Below, one piece after another: positions 23,513-33,674 of a stretch of 64,000 nucleotides of DNA. The notes under the pieces are model-generated. The model was not told where the DNA came from. It made no database searches and saw only the letters and a program-made list of their open reading frames with translations. The DNA is from Stomoxys calcitrans (taxonomy: Eukaryota > Arthropoda > Insecta > Diptera > Muscidae). The stretch covers positions 95,743,922-95,807,921 of the forward strand of contig NC_081552.1 of assembly GCF_963082655.1 (NCBI RefSeq), written 5' to 3'. The position numbers and the translations under genes were made by a program. Numbering within the stretch: the first letter of the stretch is position 1; each line of letters begins with the position of its first letter.

Positions 23513-24633
23513 ACAAGTAAAAGCGTGCTAAGTTCGGCCGGGCCGAATCTTATATACCCTCCACCATGGATCGCATTTGTCGAGTTCTTTTCCCGGCATC
23601 TCTTCTTAGGCTTAAAAGGATATAAGAAAAGAATTGCTCTGCTATTAAAACGATATCAAGATATGGTCCGGTTCGGACCACAATTAAATTATATGTTGGA
23701 GACCTGTGTAAAATTTCAGCCAATTCGTATAAGAATTGCGCCCATTGGGGCTCACGAAGTAAAATAGAGAGAACGATTTATATGGGATCTGTATCGGGCT
23801 ATAGACCGATTCAGACCACGTTTCTTGATGGTCATGAGAGGAACCGTCGTACAAAATTTCAGGCATATCGGATAATAATTGCGACCTCTAGGGGTCAAGA
23901 AGTCAAGATCCCAGATCGGTTTATATGGCAGCTATATCAGGTTATGAACCGATTTGAACCTTATTTGACACAGTTTTTGAGTGTAAAAATAAAATATGTC
24001 AGGCAAAATTTCAGCTAAATCGGATAGGAATTGCTCCCTCTAGAAGCTCAAGAAGTCAAATCCGCAGATCTGTTTATATGACAGCTATATCAGGTTATGG
24101 ACCGATTTGAACCATACTTGGCACAGTTGTTGGATATCATAACGAAATACTTCGTGCAAAAATTCATTCAAATATGATAAGAGTTGTGCCCTCTAGAGGC
24201 TCAAGAAGTCAAGACCCAAGATCGGTTTATATGGTAGCTATATCAGGTTATAGACCGATTTGAACCATACTTGTCACAGTTGTTGGATATCATAACAAAA
24301 CACGTCGTGCAAAATTTCATTTCAATCGGATAAGAATTGCGCACTCTAGAGGCTCAAGAAGTCAAGACCCAAGATCGGTTTATATGGCAGCTATATCAAA
24401 ACATGGACCGATATGGCCCATTTACAATACCGACCAACCGACCTACACTAATAAGAAGTATTTGTGCAAAATTTCAAGCGGTTAGCTTTACTCCTTCGGA
24501 AGTTAGCGTGCTTTCGACAGACAGACGGACGGACGGACGGACATGGCTAGATCGACCAAGACGAATATTTCGAGTAGTTACAAACAGAATGACGAAATTA
24601 GTATACCCCCCATCTTATGGTGGAGGGTATAAA
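23513..24633 (+). mobile_element. Family A element, 5 units, shortened 3' block
   Basis: Complete left end with a perfect palindrome. Landmarks lie near 23778, 23913, 24067, 24219 and 24373. The (GGAC)n tract is short (about 24525-24541). The segment normally following ATGGCTAGATCGACC (TCACGACGATC...GGGGTCTC) is deleted, jumping directly to AGACGAATATTTCGAGTAG. The right subterminal repeat is intact, ending at 24633. Confidence 0.85.
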
Positions 24634-24716
24634 AATCGAGTTAGGCCCTTTTTCATAAACCATCGATATGTATTTCTACTACTATATATAATTTAGCATC
24701 ATATAATTATATTTAG

Positions 24717-24776
24717 TTGGATATGGCAGGCCAATTTGGACCCCTAATAGGGTCCAAATTGGCCTGCCATATCCAA
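24717..24776. repeat. Perfect 27-bp inverted repeat with 6-nt loop
   Basis: The left arm 24717-24743 begins TTGGATATGGCAGG and ends TTTGGACCC. The right arm 24750-24776 is its exact reverse complement. The loop is CTAATA. It lies 84 bp past the end of an A copy and is not part of that family. It could form a short hairpin RNA or cruciform, and may derive from a duplicated B/C-type unit because the arm contains GGATATGGCAGG-like sequence. Confidence 0.85.
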
Positions 24777-25870
24777 ATTTTATCTGATGCCAGATGTCTT
24801 TGGATCCGACCATACCAACTATTTTTACTCAGGTGGTCTTTTGTGCAATCAATTTTATATTTTCGATGCACTTGAGTCATAACCGTTTGTCCGTGTGTCT
24901 ATCAGTCTGTCTGTGTGCCCAACACGTCACTGTTTAACAGATTGTTCTATCGGACTGAAACTTGGTACAGTCCTGTTCTTAGCCCCGTTTTATTTTGTTT
25001 ATGGTAGTCGTATATCATCCATTATTGTTGGAGCTTAAAACGATAAGTTCTATTAGCCCCTTCCGAATTAAAGCCATGTGTGGGTCACATAGGTCCAACA
25101 TTTGGTACGACCATATGGACCGTCCTCCCTGTGTTGCCTCTTGTTATTCTATCTCCCTTTCCCTGTTCGCCATTTATTCGAAAGCATGAAAGCGTTTGTA
25201 CGAATGAGGGTATCCGCTCGAAATTTTGCAAAGTTATTCTTACTAATGTTAGTCGTTGGGAATTGCAAAAAAGCCATTCGGGTTCAGATATTTAATATTA
25301 TTCGATTTGATTTAAATTGGGTATAAAAAATATTTTTACGTCTACACCGAATACCACCTAGATAATTCCATAAATTGTTACAGCACCCATATAAATCGAT
25401 CCGAAATGTTGTACGTAAAGTAAACTAATACTCTCCAATGCTCACACCAAAATTCAACTCTCATAGGTTTTGGGCCCGTAGAAACTTCAACTTTCACCAT
25501 TCTTAACCAATATCCTACTTTTTTTTTAAGTCAAAAATAAACTGATTTAACTACCGTACATTTTTGGATAAATTCATGGTGATTCAATCGGCTCGGCCAA
25601 TATTAGTCAGTTTTTTCTTGTTCTTGTTGTTTTTTTTTTTTTTTTTTTTTTGAAAATAACAATTAAATTTTGATTAAGGTCTTGGGTTTTTGGAGAATTC
25701 CGACTTGTATTATAGAGTATCCTGCCTTTCTCATTTGAGGACCTGGGAAGCCTAAGTAATATGATCCATATCGGTATATATAATATAATTTGACTTCTTA
25801 AGCCTCAGAGGATGCAATTATTATTCGATTTACCTGAAATTTGAATACAATACGGTCCGTTATATATTTG
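24777..25870. other. Spacer with old E-type repeat traces and a T22 run
   Basis: 24880-24925 has GTTTGTCCGTGTGTCTATCAG and CTGTCTGTGTGCC, resembling the pyrimidine tract of the E-type element at 41060. This suggests a very old relic at about 24850-25330. A run of 22 T lies at 25630-25651. No gene recognised. Confidence 0.35.
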
Positions 25871-28800
25871 AACAAGTAAAAGCGTGCTAAGTTCGGCCGG
25901 GCCGAATCTTATATACCCTCCACCATGGATCGCATTTGTCTAGTTCTTTTCCCGGCATCTCTTCTTAGGCAAAAAAAAGGATATAAGAAAAGATTTGCTC
26001 TGCTATTAGAGCGATATTAAGATATGGTCCGGTTTGGACCACAATTAAATTATATTTATGTTGGAGACCTGTGTAAAATGTCAGCCAATTCGAATAAGAA
26101 TTGCGCTCTTTGTGGGCTCAAGAAGTAAAATAGAGAGATCGATTTATATGGGAGCTGTATCGGGCTATAGACCGATTCAGACCATAATAAACACGTATGT
26201 TAATAGTCATGAGAGAATACGTCGTATTTCAGGCAAATCGGATAATAATTGCGACCTCTAGAGGCTCAAGAACTCAAGATCCCAGATCGGTTTATATGGC
26301 AGCTAAATCAGGTTATGAATCGACTTGTACTTTATTTGACATAGTTGTTGAAAGTAACAATAAAAAACGTCTTGCGAAATTTCAGCCAAATCAGCCAATC
26401 TAGAAGCTCAAGAAGTCAAGTCCCCAGATCTGTTTATATGACAGCTATATCAGGTTATAAACCGATTTTAACCATATTTTGCACAGTTGTAGGATATCAT
26501 AACAAAATACTACGTGCCAAAATTCATTCAAATTGGGTAAGAATTGCGCCCTCTAGAGGCTCTAGAAGTCAAGACCCAAGATCGGTTTATATGACAGCTA
26601 TATAAGGTCATGGACCGATTTTAGCCATACTTGGCACAGTTGTTGGATATCATAACAAAACACGTCGTGCAAAATTTCATTCCAATCGGATAAGAATTGC
26701 GCACTCTAGAGGCTCAAGAAATCAAAACTCCAGATCGGTTAATATGGCAACTATATCAGGTTATGGACCGATTTGAACCTTATTTGACACAGTTGTTGAA
26801 AGTAAAAACAAGTAAAAGCGTGCTAAGTTCGGCCGGGCCGAATCTTATATACCCTCCACCATGGATCGCATTTGTCGAGTTCTTTTCCCGGTATCTCTTC
26901 TTCGGCAAAAAAGGATATAAGAAAAGAGTTGCTCTGCTATTAAAACGATATCAAGATATGGTCCGGTTCGGACCACAATTAAATAATATGTTGGACACCT
27001 GTGTAAAATTTCAGCCAATTCGTATAAAATTGCGCCCATTGGTGCTCACGAAGTAAAATAGAGAGAACGATTTATATGGGATCTGTATCGGGCTATAGAC
27101 CGATTCAGACCATAATAAACACGTTTGTTGATGGTCATGAGAGGATCCATCGTACAAAATTTCAGGCATATCGGATAATAATTGCGACCTCTAGGGGTCA
27201 AGAAGTCAAGATCCCAGATCGGTTTATATGGCAGCTATATCAAAACATGGACCGATGTGAACCTTATTTGACAGTTGTTGAAAGTAAAAATAAAATACGT
27301 CATGCGAAATTTCAGCCAAATCAGATAGGAATTGCGCCCTCTAGAAGCTCAAGAAGTCTAATCCCCAGATCTGTTTATATGACAGCTATATCAGGTTATG
27401 GACCGATTTCAACCATATTTGGCACAGTTGTTGGATATCATAACGAAATACATCGTGCAAAAATTCATTCAAATCGGATAAGAATTGTGCCCTCTAGAGG
27501 CTCAAGAAGTCAAGACCCAAGATCGGTTTATATGGCAGCTACATCAGGTTATAGACCGATTTAAACCATACTTGGCACAGTTGTTGGGTATCATAACAAA
27601 ACACGTCGTACGAAATTTCATTCCAATCGGATAAGAATTGCGCCCTCCAGAGGCTCAAGAAGTCAAGACCCAAGATCGGTTTATATGGCAGCTATATCAG
27701 GTTATTGACCGATTTGAACCATACTTGACACAGTTATTGGATATAATAACAAAACACGTCGTGCAAAATTTTATTCCAATCGGATAAGAATTGCGCACTC
27801 TAGAGGCTCAAGAAGTCAAGACCCAAGATCGGTTTATATGACAGCTATATCAGGTTATGAACCGATTTGAACTATACTTGGCACAGTTGTTGGATGTTAT
27901 AGCAAAACACGTCGTGCAAAATTTCATTGTGATCGGATAAGAATTACGCACGCTAGAGGCTCAAGAAGTCAAGACCCAAGATCGGTTTATATGGCAGCTA
28001 TATCAAAACATGGACCGATATGGCCCATTTACAATACCAACCGACCTACACTAATAAGAAGTATTTGTGCAAAATTTCAAGCGGCTAGCTTTACTCCTTC
28101 GGAAGTTAGCGTGCTTTCGACAGACAGACGGACGGACGGACGGACGGACGGACGGACGGACATGGCTAGATCGACGTAAAATGTCACGACGATCAAGAAT
28201 ATATATACTTTATGGGGTCTCAGACGGATATTTCGAGTAGTTACAAACAGAATGACGAAATTAGTATACCCCCCATCTTATGGTGGAGGGTATAATAAAA
28301 TATGTCAGGCAAAATTTCAGCCAAATCGGATAGGAATTGCTCCCTCCAGAAGCTCAAGAAATCAAATCCGCAGATCTGTTTATATGGCAGCTATATCAGG
28401 TTATGGACCGATTTGAACCATACTTGGCACAGTTGTTGGATGTCATCACAAAACACGTCGTGCAAAATTTCATTCCAATCGGATAAGAATTGCGCACTGT
28501 AGAGACTCAAGAAGTCAAGACCCTAGATCGGTTTATATGGCAGCTATATCAAAACATGGACCGATATGGCCCATTTACAATACCAACCGACCTACACTAA
28601 TAAGAAGTATTTGTGCAAAATTTCAAGCGGCTAGCTTTACTCCTTCGGAAGTTAGCGTGCTTTCGACAGACAGACGGACGGACGGATGGACAGACGGACG
28701 GACATGGCTAGATCGACATAAAATTTCACGACGATATGGCCCATTTACAATACAACCAACCTACACTAATAAGAAGTATTTGTGCAAAATTTCAAGCGGC

Positions 28801-28990
28801 TAGCTTTACTCCTTCGGAAGTTAGCGTGCTTTCGACAGACAGACGGACGGACGGACATGGCTAGATCGACATAAAATTTCACGACGATCAAGAATATATA
28901 TACTTTATGGGTTCTCAGACGAATATTTCGTGTAGTTACAATCAGAATGACGAAATTAGTATACCCCCCATCTTATGGTGGAGGGTATAA
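25871..28990 (+). mobile_element. Family A element interrupted by another family A copy
   Basis: The outer copy has its left end at 25871 and units up to 26806 (…GTTGTTGAAAGTAAAA). It resumes at about 28295 with ATAAAATATGTCAGGCAAAA, the sequence expected to follow GAAAGTAAAA in other copies (compare 660-680 and 2432-2452). Its own 3' block is partly duplicated (28570-28736 and 28737-28880, each with a (GGAC)n tract). The right end lies at about 28975-28990. Confidence 0.8.
26807..28294 (+). mobile_element. Family A element nested inside another family A copy, 7 units
   Basis: Complete copy with palindrome, TATACCCTCCACCAT, landmarks near 27068, 27217, 27367, 27520, 27673, 27826 and 27979, a (GGAC)n tract (about 28128-28160) and right end ATGGTGGAGGGTATA at 28280-28294. 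Because the target is a known family sequence, the junctions can be read: GTAAAA before and ATAAAATATG after, with no duplication longer than the A-run ambiguity. This fits Helitron-type insertion rather than cut-and-paste. Confidence 0.85.
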
Positions 28991-29019
28991 AAAAATCATC
29001 CAAAGAAATTGTCACATGC

Positions 29020-29080
29020 GTTTCATGGTAGAGGGAATATCAGATTTGGCCCGGCCAAACATAACGCACTTTACTTGTTA
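29020..29080 (-). repeat. Minus-strand A/B-like 5'-end relic
   Basis: The region reads as the inverse of an A-type left end: CATGGTAGAGGGAATATCAG, GCCCGGCC, then CTTTACTTGTT. It is a decayed terminus just outside the LTR retrotransposon. Confidence 0.45.
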
Positions 29081-29087
29081 ATGTTTA

Positions 29088-29091
29088 CTAA
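29088..29091. repeat. Target site duplication CTAA, left
   Basis: CTAA immediately before the 5' LTR is repeated immediately after the 3' LTR (33671-33674). A 4-bp duplication is normal for Gypsy-type integrases. Confidence 0.8.
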
Positions 29092-29444
29092 TGTAGTGAC
29101 ACCTCAATTACCAAAGTATTTCTTAACATAGTTGGCATTGCCTTTTGCATAATTTACTTTAAACTCCAATACATGAAATTGTACATTTTATTTTTAAGTA
29201 GGCTATGACTTTTACCTTTAATTGTTTTCTTTTTATTCTGTTCTGTTCATGTTAATTTTGTTATTTTCTTTTGCTTATTGTAACCAAGGAGGCCTTGATT
29301 TTTTGTCTTATATGTGTGACATCACATTTGAAATTTTTTCAGTCATCTTTTAAACTTCGTAAAATAAACATTAAAATAGTTCCTTTTTATAAAAAATAAT
29401 TGTGGTGCGTTCTATTTTTGAGGGTTTCTCTGCTAGCCGCCACA
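29092..29444 (+). repeat. 5' LTR
   Basis: 353 bp, TG...CA termini. It contains AATAAACATTAAAAT near its 3' third (29364 region), a plausible polyadenylation signal, and T-rich stretches. It matches the 3' LTR base for base by eye. Confidence 0.93.
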
Positions 29445-29465
29445 AATTTGGTGACCCCTGACAAC
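29445..29465 (+). promoter_or_regulatory. Candidate primer-binding site
   Basis: AATTTGGTGACCCCTGAC follows the 5' LTR. TGGTGACCCC resembles tRNA-3'-end complements used by Gypsy elements, which begin TGG. I cannot name the tRNA from sequence alone. Confidence 0.6.
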
Positions 29466-29515
29466 TGTTTGAATACGTATATCAACTTTTTGTGCCCAAA
29501 AACCCATTGAGGAAT

Positions 29516-30274
29516 ATGTCGACGTCAGAAGGCAGTTCTTCAACATCAATGGAAATTTCTCGCGTAGCGATTAAAGCCACACCATTTTGGCATGCGGATC
29601 CTTTGCTCTGGTTTAAACAAATGGAATCGCAATTTTTAATGGCAGGCGTAACGCAAGATTCCACGAAATTCCATACGATTGTCGCATCAATTGAGAGCAG
29701 CATCCTTGAAAAGATTCATGACATCGTAATCAATCCCCCAGCTGTGAATATGTATGGAACATTAAAGGACAAATTGGTGAGCTGTTTTTCCGATTCCGAA
29801 GAAAAACGTTTGAAAAAACTCCTGACAACAATCGAACTTGGAGACAAGAAGCCATCCGAATTATTGAGCGGGATGCGAAATTTGGCTCAAGGTAAGGTAT
29901 CGGACGAGATTTTAAAGCAACTTTGGATGCAGCGTCTTCCCAGTCAGATGAAAGCAATTCTTTCCGTCAGCGATGACAACTTGGATAAGCTTGCCACAAT
30001 GGCCGACAAAATTTCCGATTGCGCCGATTCAGAAGTGTGTGCGGTTACTCCTTCCAACAGCCGTCTTGAGGATATAGAGAGAAAGCTAGAGAATCTCTGT
30101 GCAAAGATGGATTCATTTGGAAAATCAAGAAGCCGCAGCAAATCAAAGACTGGAAAACGAAGTCGATCCAAATCATCGAAGAGAGACAAATCGCTTTGCT
30201 GGTACCATTTTAAGTTCGGGGACAAAGCGAAAAAGTGTGTGTCTCCGTGCAATTACAACGCTTCGGAAAACTAA
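29516..30274 (+). CDS. gag: Gag polyprotein of the Gypsy-type element
   Basis: 252 codons from the first ATG (29516). A further in-frame open stretch upstream (from 29492) begins with GTG and is unlikely to be used. An N-terminal capsid-like helical region (about residues 20-170, with WFKQMESQF and KKLLTTIELGDKKPSE) is followed by a coiled segment (LEDIERKLENLCAKMDSF), a basic R/S/K-rich stretch (about 205-230) and a terminal cluster CWYHFKFGDKAKKCVSPC. That cluster has the spacing C-x2-H-x9-C-x3-C, unlike the canonical CCHC knuckle C-x2-C-x4-H-x4-C, and probably binds the RNA genome. The final codons overlap pol in another frame. By family it forms the particle in the cytoplasm. Confidence 0.9.
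   Translation: MSTSEGSSSTSMEISRVAIKATPFWHADPLLWFKQMESQFLMAGVTQDSTKFHTIVASIESSILEKIHDIVINPPAVNMYGTLKDKLVSCFSDSEEKRLKKLLTTIELGDKKPSELLSGMRNLAQGKVSDEILKQLWMQRLPSQMKAILSVSDDNLDKLATMADKISDCADSEVCAVTPSNSRLEDIERKLENLCAKMDSFGKSRSRSKSKTGKRSRSKSSKRDKSLCWYHFKFGDKAKKCVSPCNYNASEN
30214..30274 (+). promoter_or_regulatory. gag-pol overlap, presumed -1 frameshift window
   Basis: Pol is open from 30214 and gag stops at 30274. Candidate slip sites in the gag frame are GCG AAA AAG (30227-30235) and GAA AAC TAA at the gag stop. Neither is a perfect X-XXY-YYZ heptamer, so the exact site is unknown. Confidence 0.6.
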
Positions 30275-33200
30275 ATGGCGCACCGTCATTGGTGACAGAC
30301 GGTTGCAGCCAAGAGATTTGTCGCCTGTTTGTTCGAGACGTAAAATCGAAAATCAGGTTTTTGGTGGACACGGGAGCCGATTTGACTGTTTATCCTGTTT
30401 CAAAATCTCAACGCAAGCAACCTCCAGACAGTCTCGTGTTATATGCGGCTAATAAAACACCTATTAAAACATTTGGAACAAAAACGCTAACCGTAGATTT
30501 GGGTTTAAATCGTTCATTCAAATGGAACTTCGTTATTGCTGACATTGAGAAGCCAATTATTGGATCAGATTTTCTTGGTAGATATGGATTACTGATTGAC
30601 ATTAAGAACAATAGCTTGATAGATCCGAACTCGAAACTATGCTGTAAAGGTTCTATTGCCTCTGTGAGTGACTTGTTTGTAGCGGATGTGTCGTTTCCGT
30701 CAGAGTTCTCACCAATTATCCAGGAATTTATGGATTTGACCAAAATCAACTTCAATTCAAAGGCTAAACATTCAATTCAGCATTACATTGAAACAACGAA
30801 CGGACCACCGGTTTCATGCAGGCCAAGACGTCTTTCACCTGAAAAGCTTTTAATAGTAAAAAAAGAATTCGAGGAAATGGTGAAACTGGGAATTTGTAGA
30901 CCGTCAAATAGCAGTTGGTCTAGTCCGCTTCATATGGTAAAGAAATCTAACGGTGAGTGGCGCCCATGTGGAGACTACCGAGGTCTGAATGCTCGAACTA
31001 TTCCAGATCGGTACGCCGTACCGCACATCCACGACTTCGGCGCTCTCCTCGATGGCAAAAAAGTATTCAGCACAATCGATTTGGTGAAAGCATATCATCA
31101 TATTCCTGTGGCAGAAGACGACATCAAGAAGACCACAATAACTACCCCAATAGGTAATTATGAATTTACCAGAATGACATTTGGTTTGTGCAACGCTGCA
31201 CAAACTTTTCAACGTTTTATGCACGAAGTGACGAGAGACCTAGATTTTGTATATGTCTACATTGATGATATTCTGGTAGCTTCCACGAGCATCGACGAAC
31301 ACAAACAACATATCCGCAAATTATTTGAAAGATTACGAGAGTTTGGACTCACCATCAATCTTAAAAAGTGTACTTTTGGAGTGCCCGAATTGCAATTTCT
31401 GGGATATTTGGTAACTTCAAATGGGATTAAACCATTACCCAGCAAAGTCGAAGTCATTCAAAACTACAAGCTTCCAGAAACCGTTAAAGATTTACGACGA
31501 TTCTTGGGTATGGTGAATTTTTATCGCCGATTTTTGCCTGATGCTGCCAAAGCTCAAGCCATTCTTCATTCTATATACAAAGGGAATAAGAAGAATGACA
31601 AGTCAACAATCAAATGGACCGGAGAGAGGGAGCAAGCTTTCGAATTATGTAAGAAGCAACTAGCTGATGCAGTTCTTTTAAGTTACCCTAGTGAGAATGC
31701 CCCCACTTCAATATGTGTTGATGCTTCAGATTACGCTATGGGTGGCATACTGCAGCAATTTATAAATGGTGAGTGGAAACCGCTTGGTTTTTATTCCAAG
31801 AAGCTTACATCGACTCAAACCAAATATAGTGCATACGACCGCGAGCTCCTAGCTGCTTATTCCACATTGAAGCATTTTCAATATTTTCTAGAAGGTCGCA
31901 AATTTTGCATTTTTTCGGACCACAAGCCGCTAATTTTTGCATTTAAGCAGAGGCCGGAAAAAGCATCTCCCAGGCAGCTACGACAATTGGACTATATTGG
32001 GCAATTCACTACCGATATTCGCCATATACACGGAAAAGACAACGTTGTAGCCGACACCATGTCCCGCATACAAGCCATTAATACTCCACAATGTTTGGAC
32101 TATGCAGTTTTAGCCAAGGAGCAAATTTCCGATGAAGAATTGAAATCTTTATTAGACAACAAAACCTCCGGCGTAGACTTAAGGCTGATCAAGATGGATG
32201 GTCACAAGATTTACTGTGATACTTCTGGCACTACAACGAGACCCTATATTACGCAGTCCTTCAGAAGATTGGTGTTTGATACTCTTCATAACCTTTCGCA
32301 TCCAGGTATTAGAGGCACGGTAGACTTAATTCGTTCGCGTTTCATATGGAAGTCTTTGAAAAAGGATGTGACAGAATGGTGCAGAAGTTGCATGGAATGT
32401 CAGCGCTCAAAAGTACAGCGACATACCAAAAGTCCATTTGGAGAATTCAAGCCACCATCGCAGCGATTCAAACACATACATATAGATATCGTTGGTCCAT
32501 TGACTCCATGCCAAGGTTACAGGTATATTTTAACCTGTATTGACAGATTCACAAAGTGGACAGAAGCCATACCACTTCTAGATATCAAGGCGGAAACTGT
32601 TGCTTCAGCATTTGTGAGTGCATGGATTTCCCGATTTGGCGTACCAAAAGAAATAGTTACGGACCAAGGAAAGCAATTTGAAAGCAGACTTTTTCGTAAA
32701 TTAGCTCTATTACTTGGATCAAGGGTAAAGCACACAACTCCATATCACCCACAAGCGAATGGACTCGTTGAAAGATGGCATCGTACATTGAAATCAGCTT
32801 TAAGATGTCATGCAGGTGCAAATTGGGTAGAAGCTATACCTCTTATTATGCTTGGTTTAAGATCTAGAGTTGTAGCTGATAGTAATGTTTCTTCTGCTGA
32901 AATGGTGTATGGAAGTACATTGACTCTACCAGGTGAACTTGTTGTTGATGCAAAACCGACTCAAGATGACTCAGATTGGATTGTGAATTTCCGGAACAAA
33001 ATCATTGGACTTAAGCCATTAGTCACTGGACATCATTCCAGCAATAGAGAATACGTGAGTGATCAACTGAAGACGTGTCAATACGTGTTTTTGCGGTGCG
33101 ATGCGGTCAAGAAACCTTTGCAACCCCCATATGATGGACCATATAAAGTTATATCAAGAAACGACAAAATTCTTGTAGACGGCAAGGAAAAGGTAGTGTC

Positions 33201-33297
33201 CATTGATAGACTCAAATCGTGCACTCTGCAAGAAGACATGCCCTGTTCTGAGAGGGTGTTAAGAAAAGCAACAAAAAAGGTTCGTTTCGCTGAGTAA
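30214..33297 (+). CDS. pol: Pol polyprotein (protease, RT, RNase H, integrase)
   Basis: The frame is open from after a TAA at 30211-30213 to the TAG-free end at 33297. It lacks an early ATG and lies -1 relative to gag, so expression needs frameshifting within 30214-30274. Counting residue 1 at codon 30235 (1020 residues): protease motif DTGAD at 45-49; RT fingers and palm with FSTIDL (278-283), TFGLCNA and catalytic YIDD at 342-345; RNase H with D496, E537, D562 and D607; integrase zinc region H685, H689, C719, C722; catalytic D751, D810 and E846 with 35 residues between the last two. The C-terminus ends with a short basic tail. All key residues are present and no stop interrupts, so the enzyme is probably functional. 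Confidence 0.93.
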   Translation, partial: VRGQSEKVCVSVQLQRFGKLNGAPSLVTDGCSQEICRLFVRDVKSKIRFLVDTGADLTVYPVSKSQRKQPPDSLVLYAANKTPIKTFGTKTLTVDLGLNRSFKWNFVIADIEKPIIGSDFLGRYGLLIDIKNNSLIDPNSKLCCKGSIASVSDLFVADVSFPSEFSPIIQEFMDLTKINFNSKAKHSIQHYIETTNGPPVSCRPRRLSPEKLLIVKKEFEEMVKLGICRPSNSSWSSPLHMVKKSNGEWRPCGDYRGLNARTIPDRYAVPHIHDFGALLDGKKVFSTIDLVKAYHHIPVAEDDIKKTTITTPIGNYEFTRMTFGLCNAAQTFQRFMHEVTRDLDFVYVYIDDILVASTSIDEHKQHIRKLFERLREFGLTINLKKCTFGVPELQFLGYLVTSNGIKPLPSKVEVIQNYKLPETVKDLRRFLGMVNFYRRFLPDAAKAQAILHSIYKGNKKNDKSTIKWTGEREQAFELCKKQLADAVLLSYPSENAPTSICVDASDYAMGGILQQFINGEWKPLGFYSKKLTSTQTKYSAYDRELLAAYSTLKHFQYFLEGRKFCIFSDHKPLIFAFKQRPEKASPRQLRQLDYIGQFTTDIRHIHGKDNVVADTMSRIQAINTPQCLDYAVLAKEQISDEELKSLLDNKTSGVDLRLIKMDGHKIYCDTSGTTTRPYITQSFRRLVFDTLHNLSHPGIRGTVDLIRSRFIWKSLKKDVTEWCRSCMECQRSKVQRHTKSPFGEFKPPSQRFKHIHIDIVGPLTPCQGYRYILTCIDRFTKWTEAIPLLDIKAETVASAFVSAWISRFGVPKEIVTDQGKQFESRLFRKLALLLGSRVKHTTPYHPQANGLVERWHRTLKSALRCHAGANWVEAIPLIMLGLRSRVVADSNVSSAEMVYGSTLTLPGELVVDAKPTQDDSDWIVNFRNKIIGLKPLVTGHHSSNREYVSDQLKTCQYVFLRCDAVKKPLQPPYDGPYKVISRNDKILVDGKEKVVSIDRLKSCTLQEDMPCSERVLRKATKKVRFAE

Positions 33298-33301
33298 CAA
33301 C

Positions 33302-33317
33302 GCTGGAGGGGGAGTAC
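33302..33317 (+). promoter_or_regulatory. Polypurine tract
   Basis: GGAGGGGGAGTAC directly precedes the 3' LTR, the normal position of the plus-strand primer. Confidence 0.75.
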
Positions 33318-33670
33318 TGTAGTGACACCTCAATTACCAAAGTATTTCTTAACATAGTTGGCATTGCCTTTTGCATAATTTACTTTAAACTCCAATACAT
33401 GAAATTGTACATTTTATTTTTAAGTAGGCTATGACTTTTACCTTTAATTGTTTTCTTTTTATTCTGTTCTGTTCATGTTAATTTTGTTATTTTCTTTTGC
33501 TTATTGTAACCAAGGAGGCCTTGATTTTTTGTCTTATATGTGTGACATCACATTTGAAATTTTTTCAGTCATCTTTTAAACTTCGTAAAATAAACATTAA
33601 AATAGTTCCTTTTTATAAAAAATAATTGTGGTGCGTTCTATTTTTGAGGGTTTCTCTGCTAGCCGCCACA
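33318..33670 (+). repeat. 3' LTR
   Basis: 353 bp with the same TG...CA ends as the 5' LTR and no difference seen on reading both. Followed by the CTAA target duplication at 33671-33674. Confidence 0.93.
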
Positions 33671-33674
33671 CTAA

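Larger units (their letters stand above)
29092..33670 (+). mobile_element. Intact Gypsy-type LTR retrotransposon
   Basis: A 4579-bp element with two 353-bp LTRs starting TGTAGTGACACC and ending GCCGCCACA, flanked by CTAA duplications. Order: 5' LTR, primer-binding region after 29444, gag, pol (protease, RT, RNase H, integrase in the Gypsy order), purine-rich tract GGAGGGGGAGTAC, 3' LTR. No env frame is present. The two LTRs appear identical on reading, and both frames are open, so the insertion is recent and possibly active. Confidence 0.95.

Noticed and set aside
30408..30755. Minus-strand frames inside the LTR retrotransposon
   Set aside because: Shadow frames of pol; no independent coding evidence.
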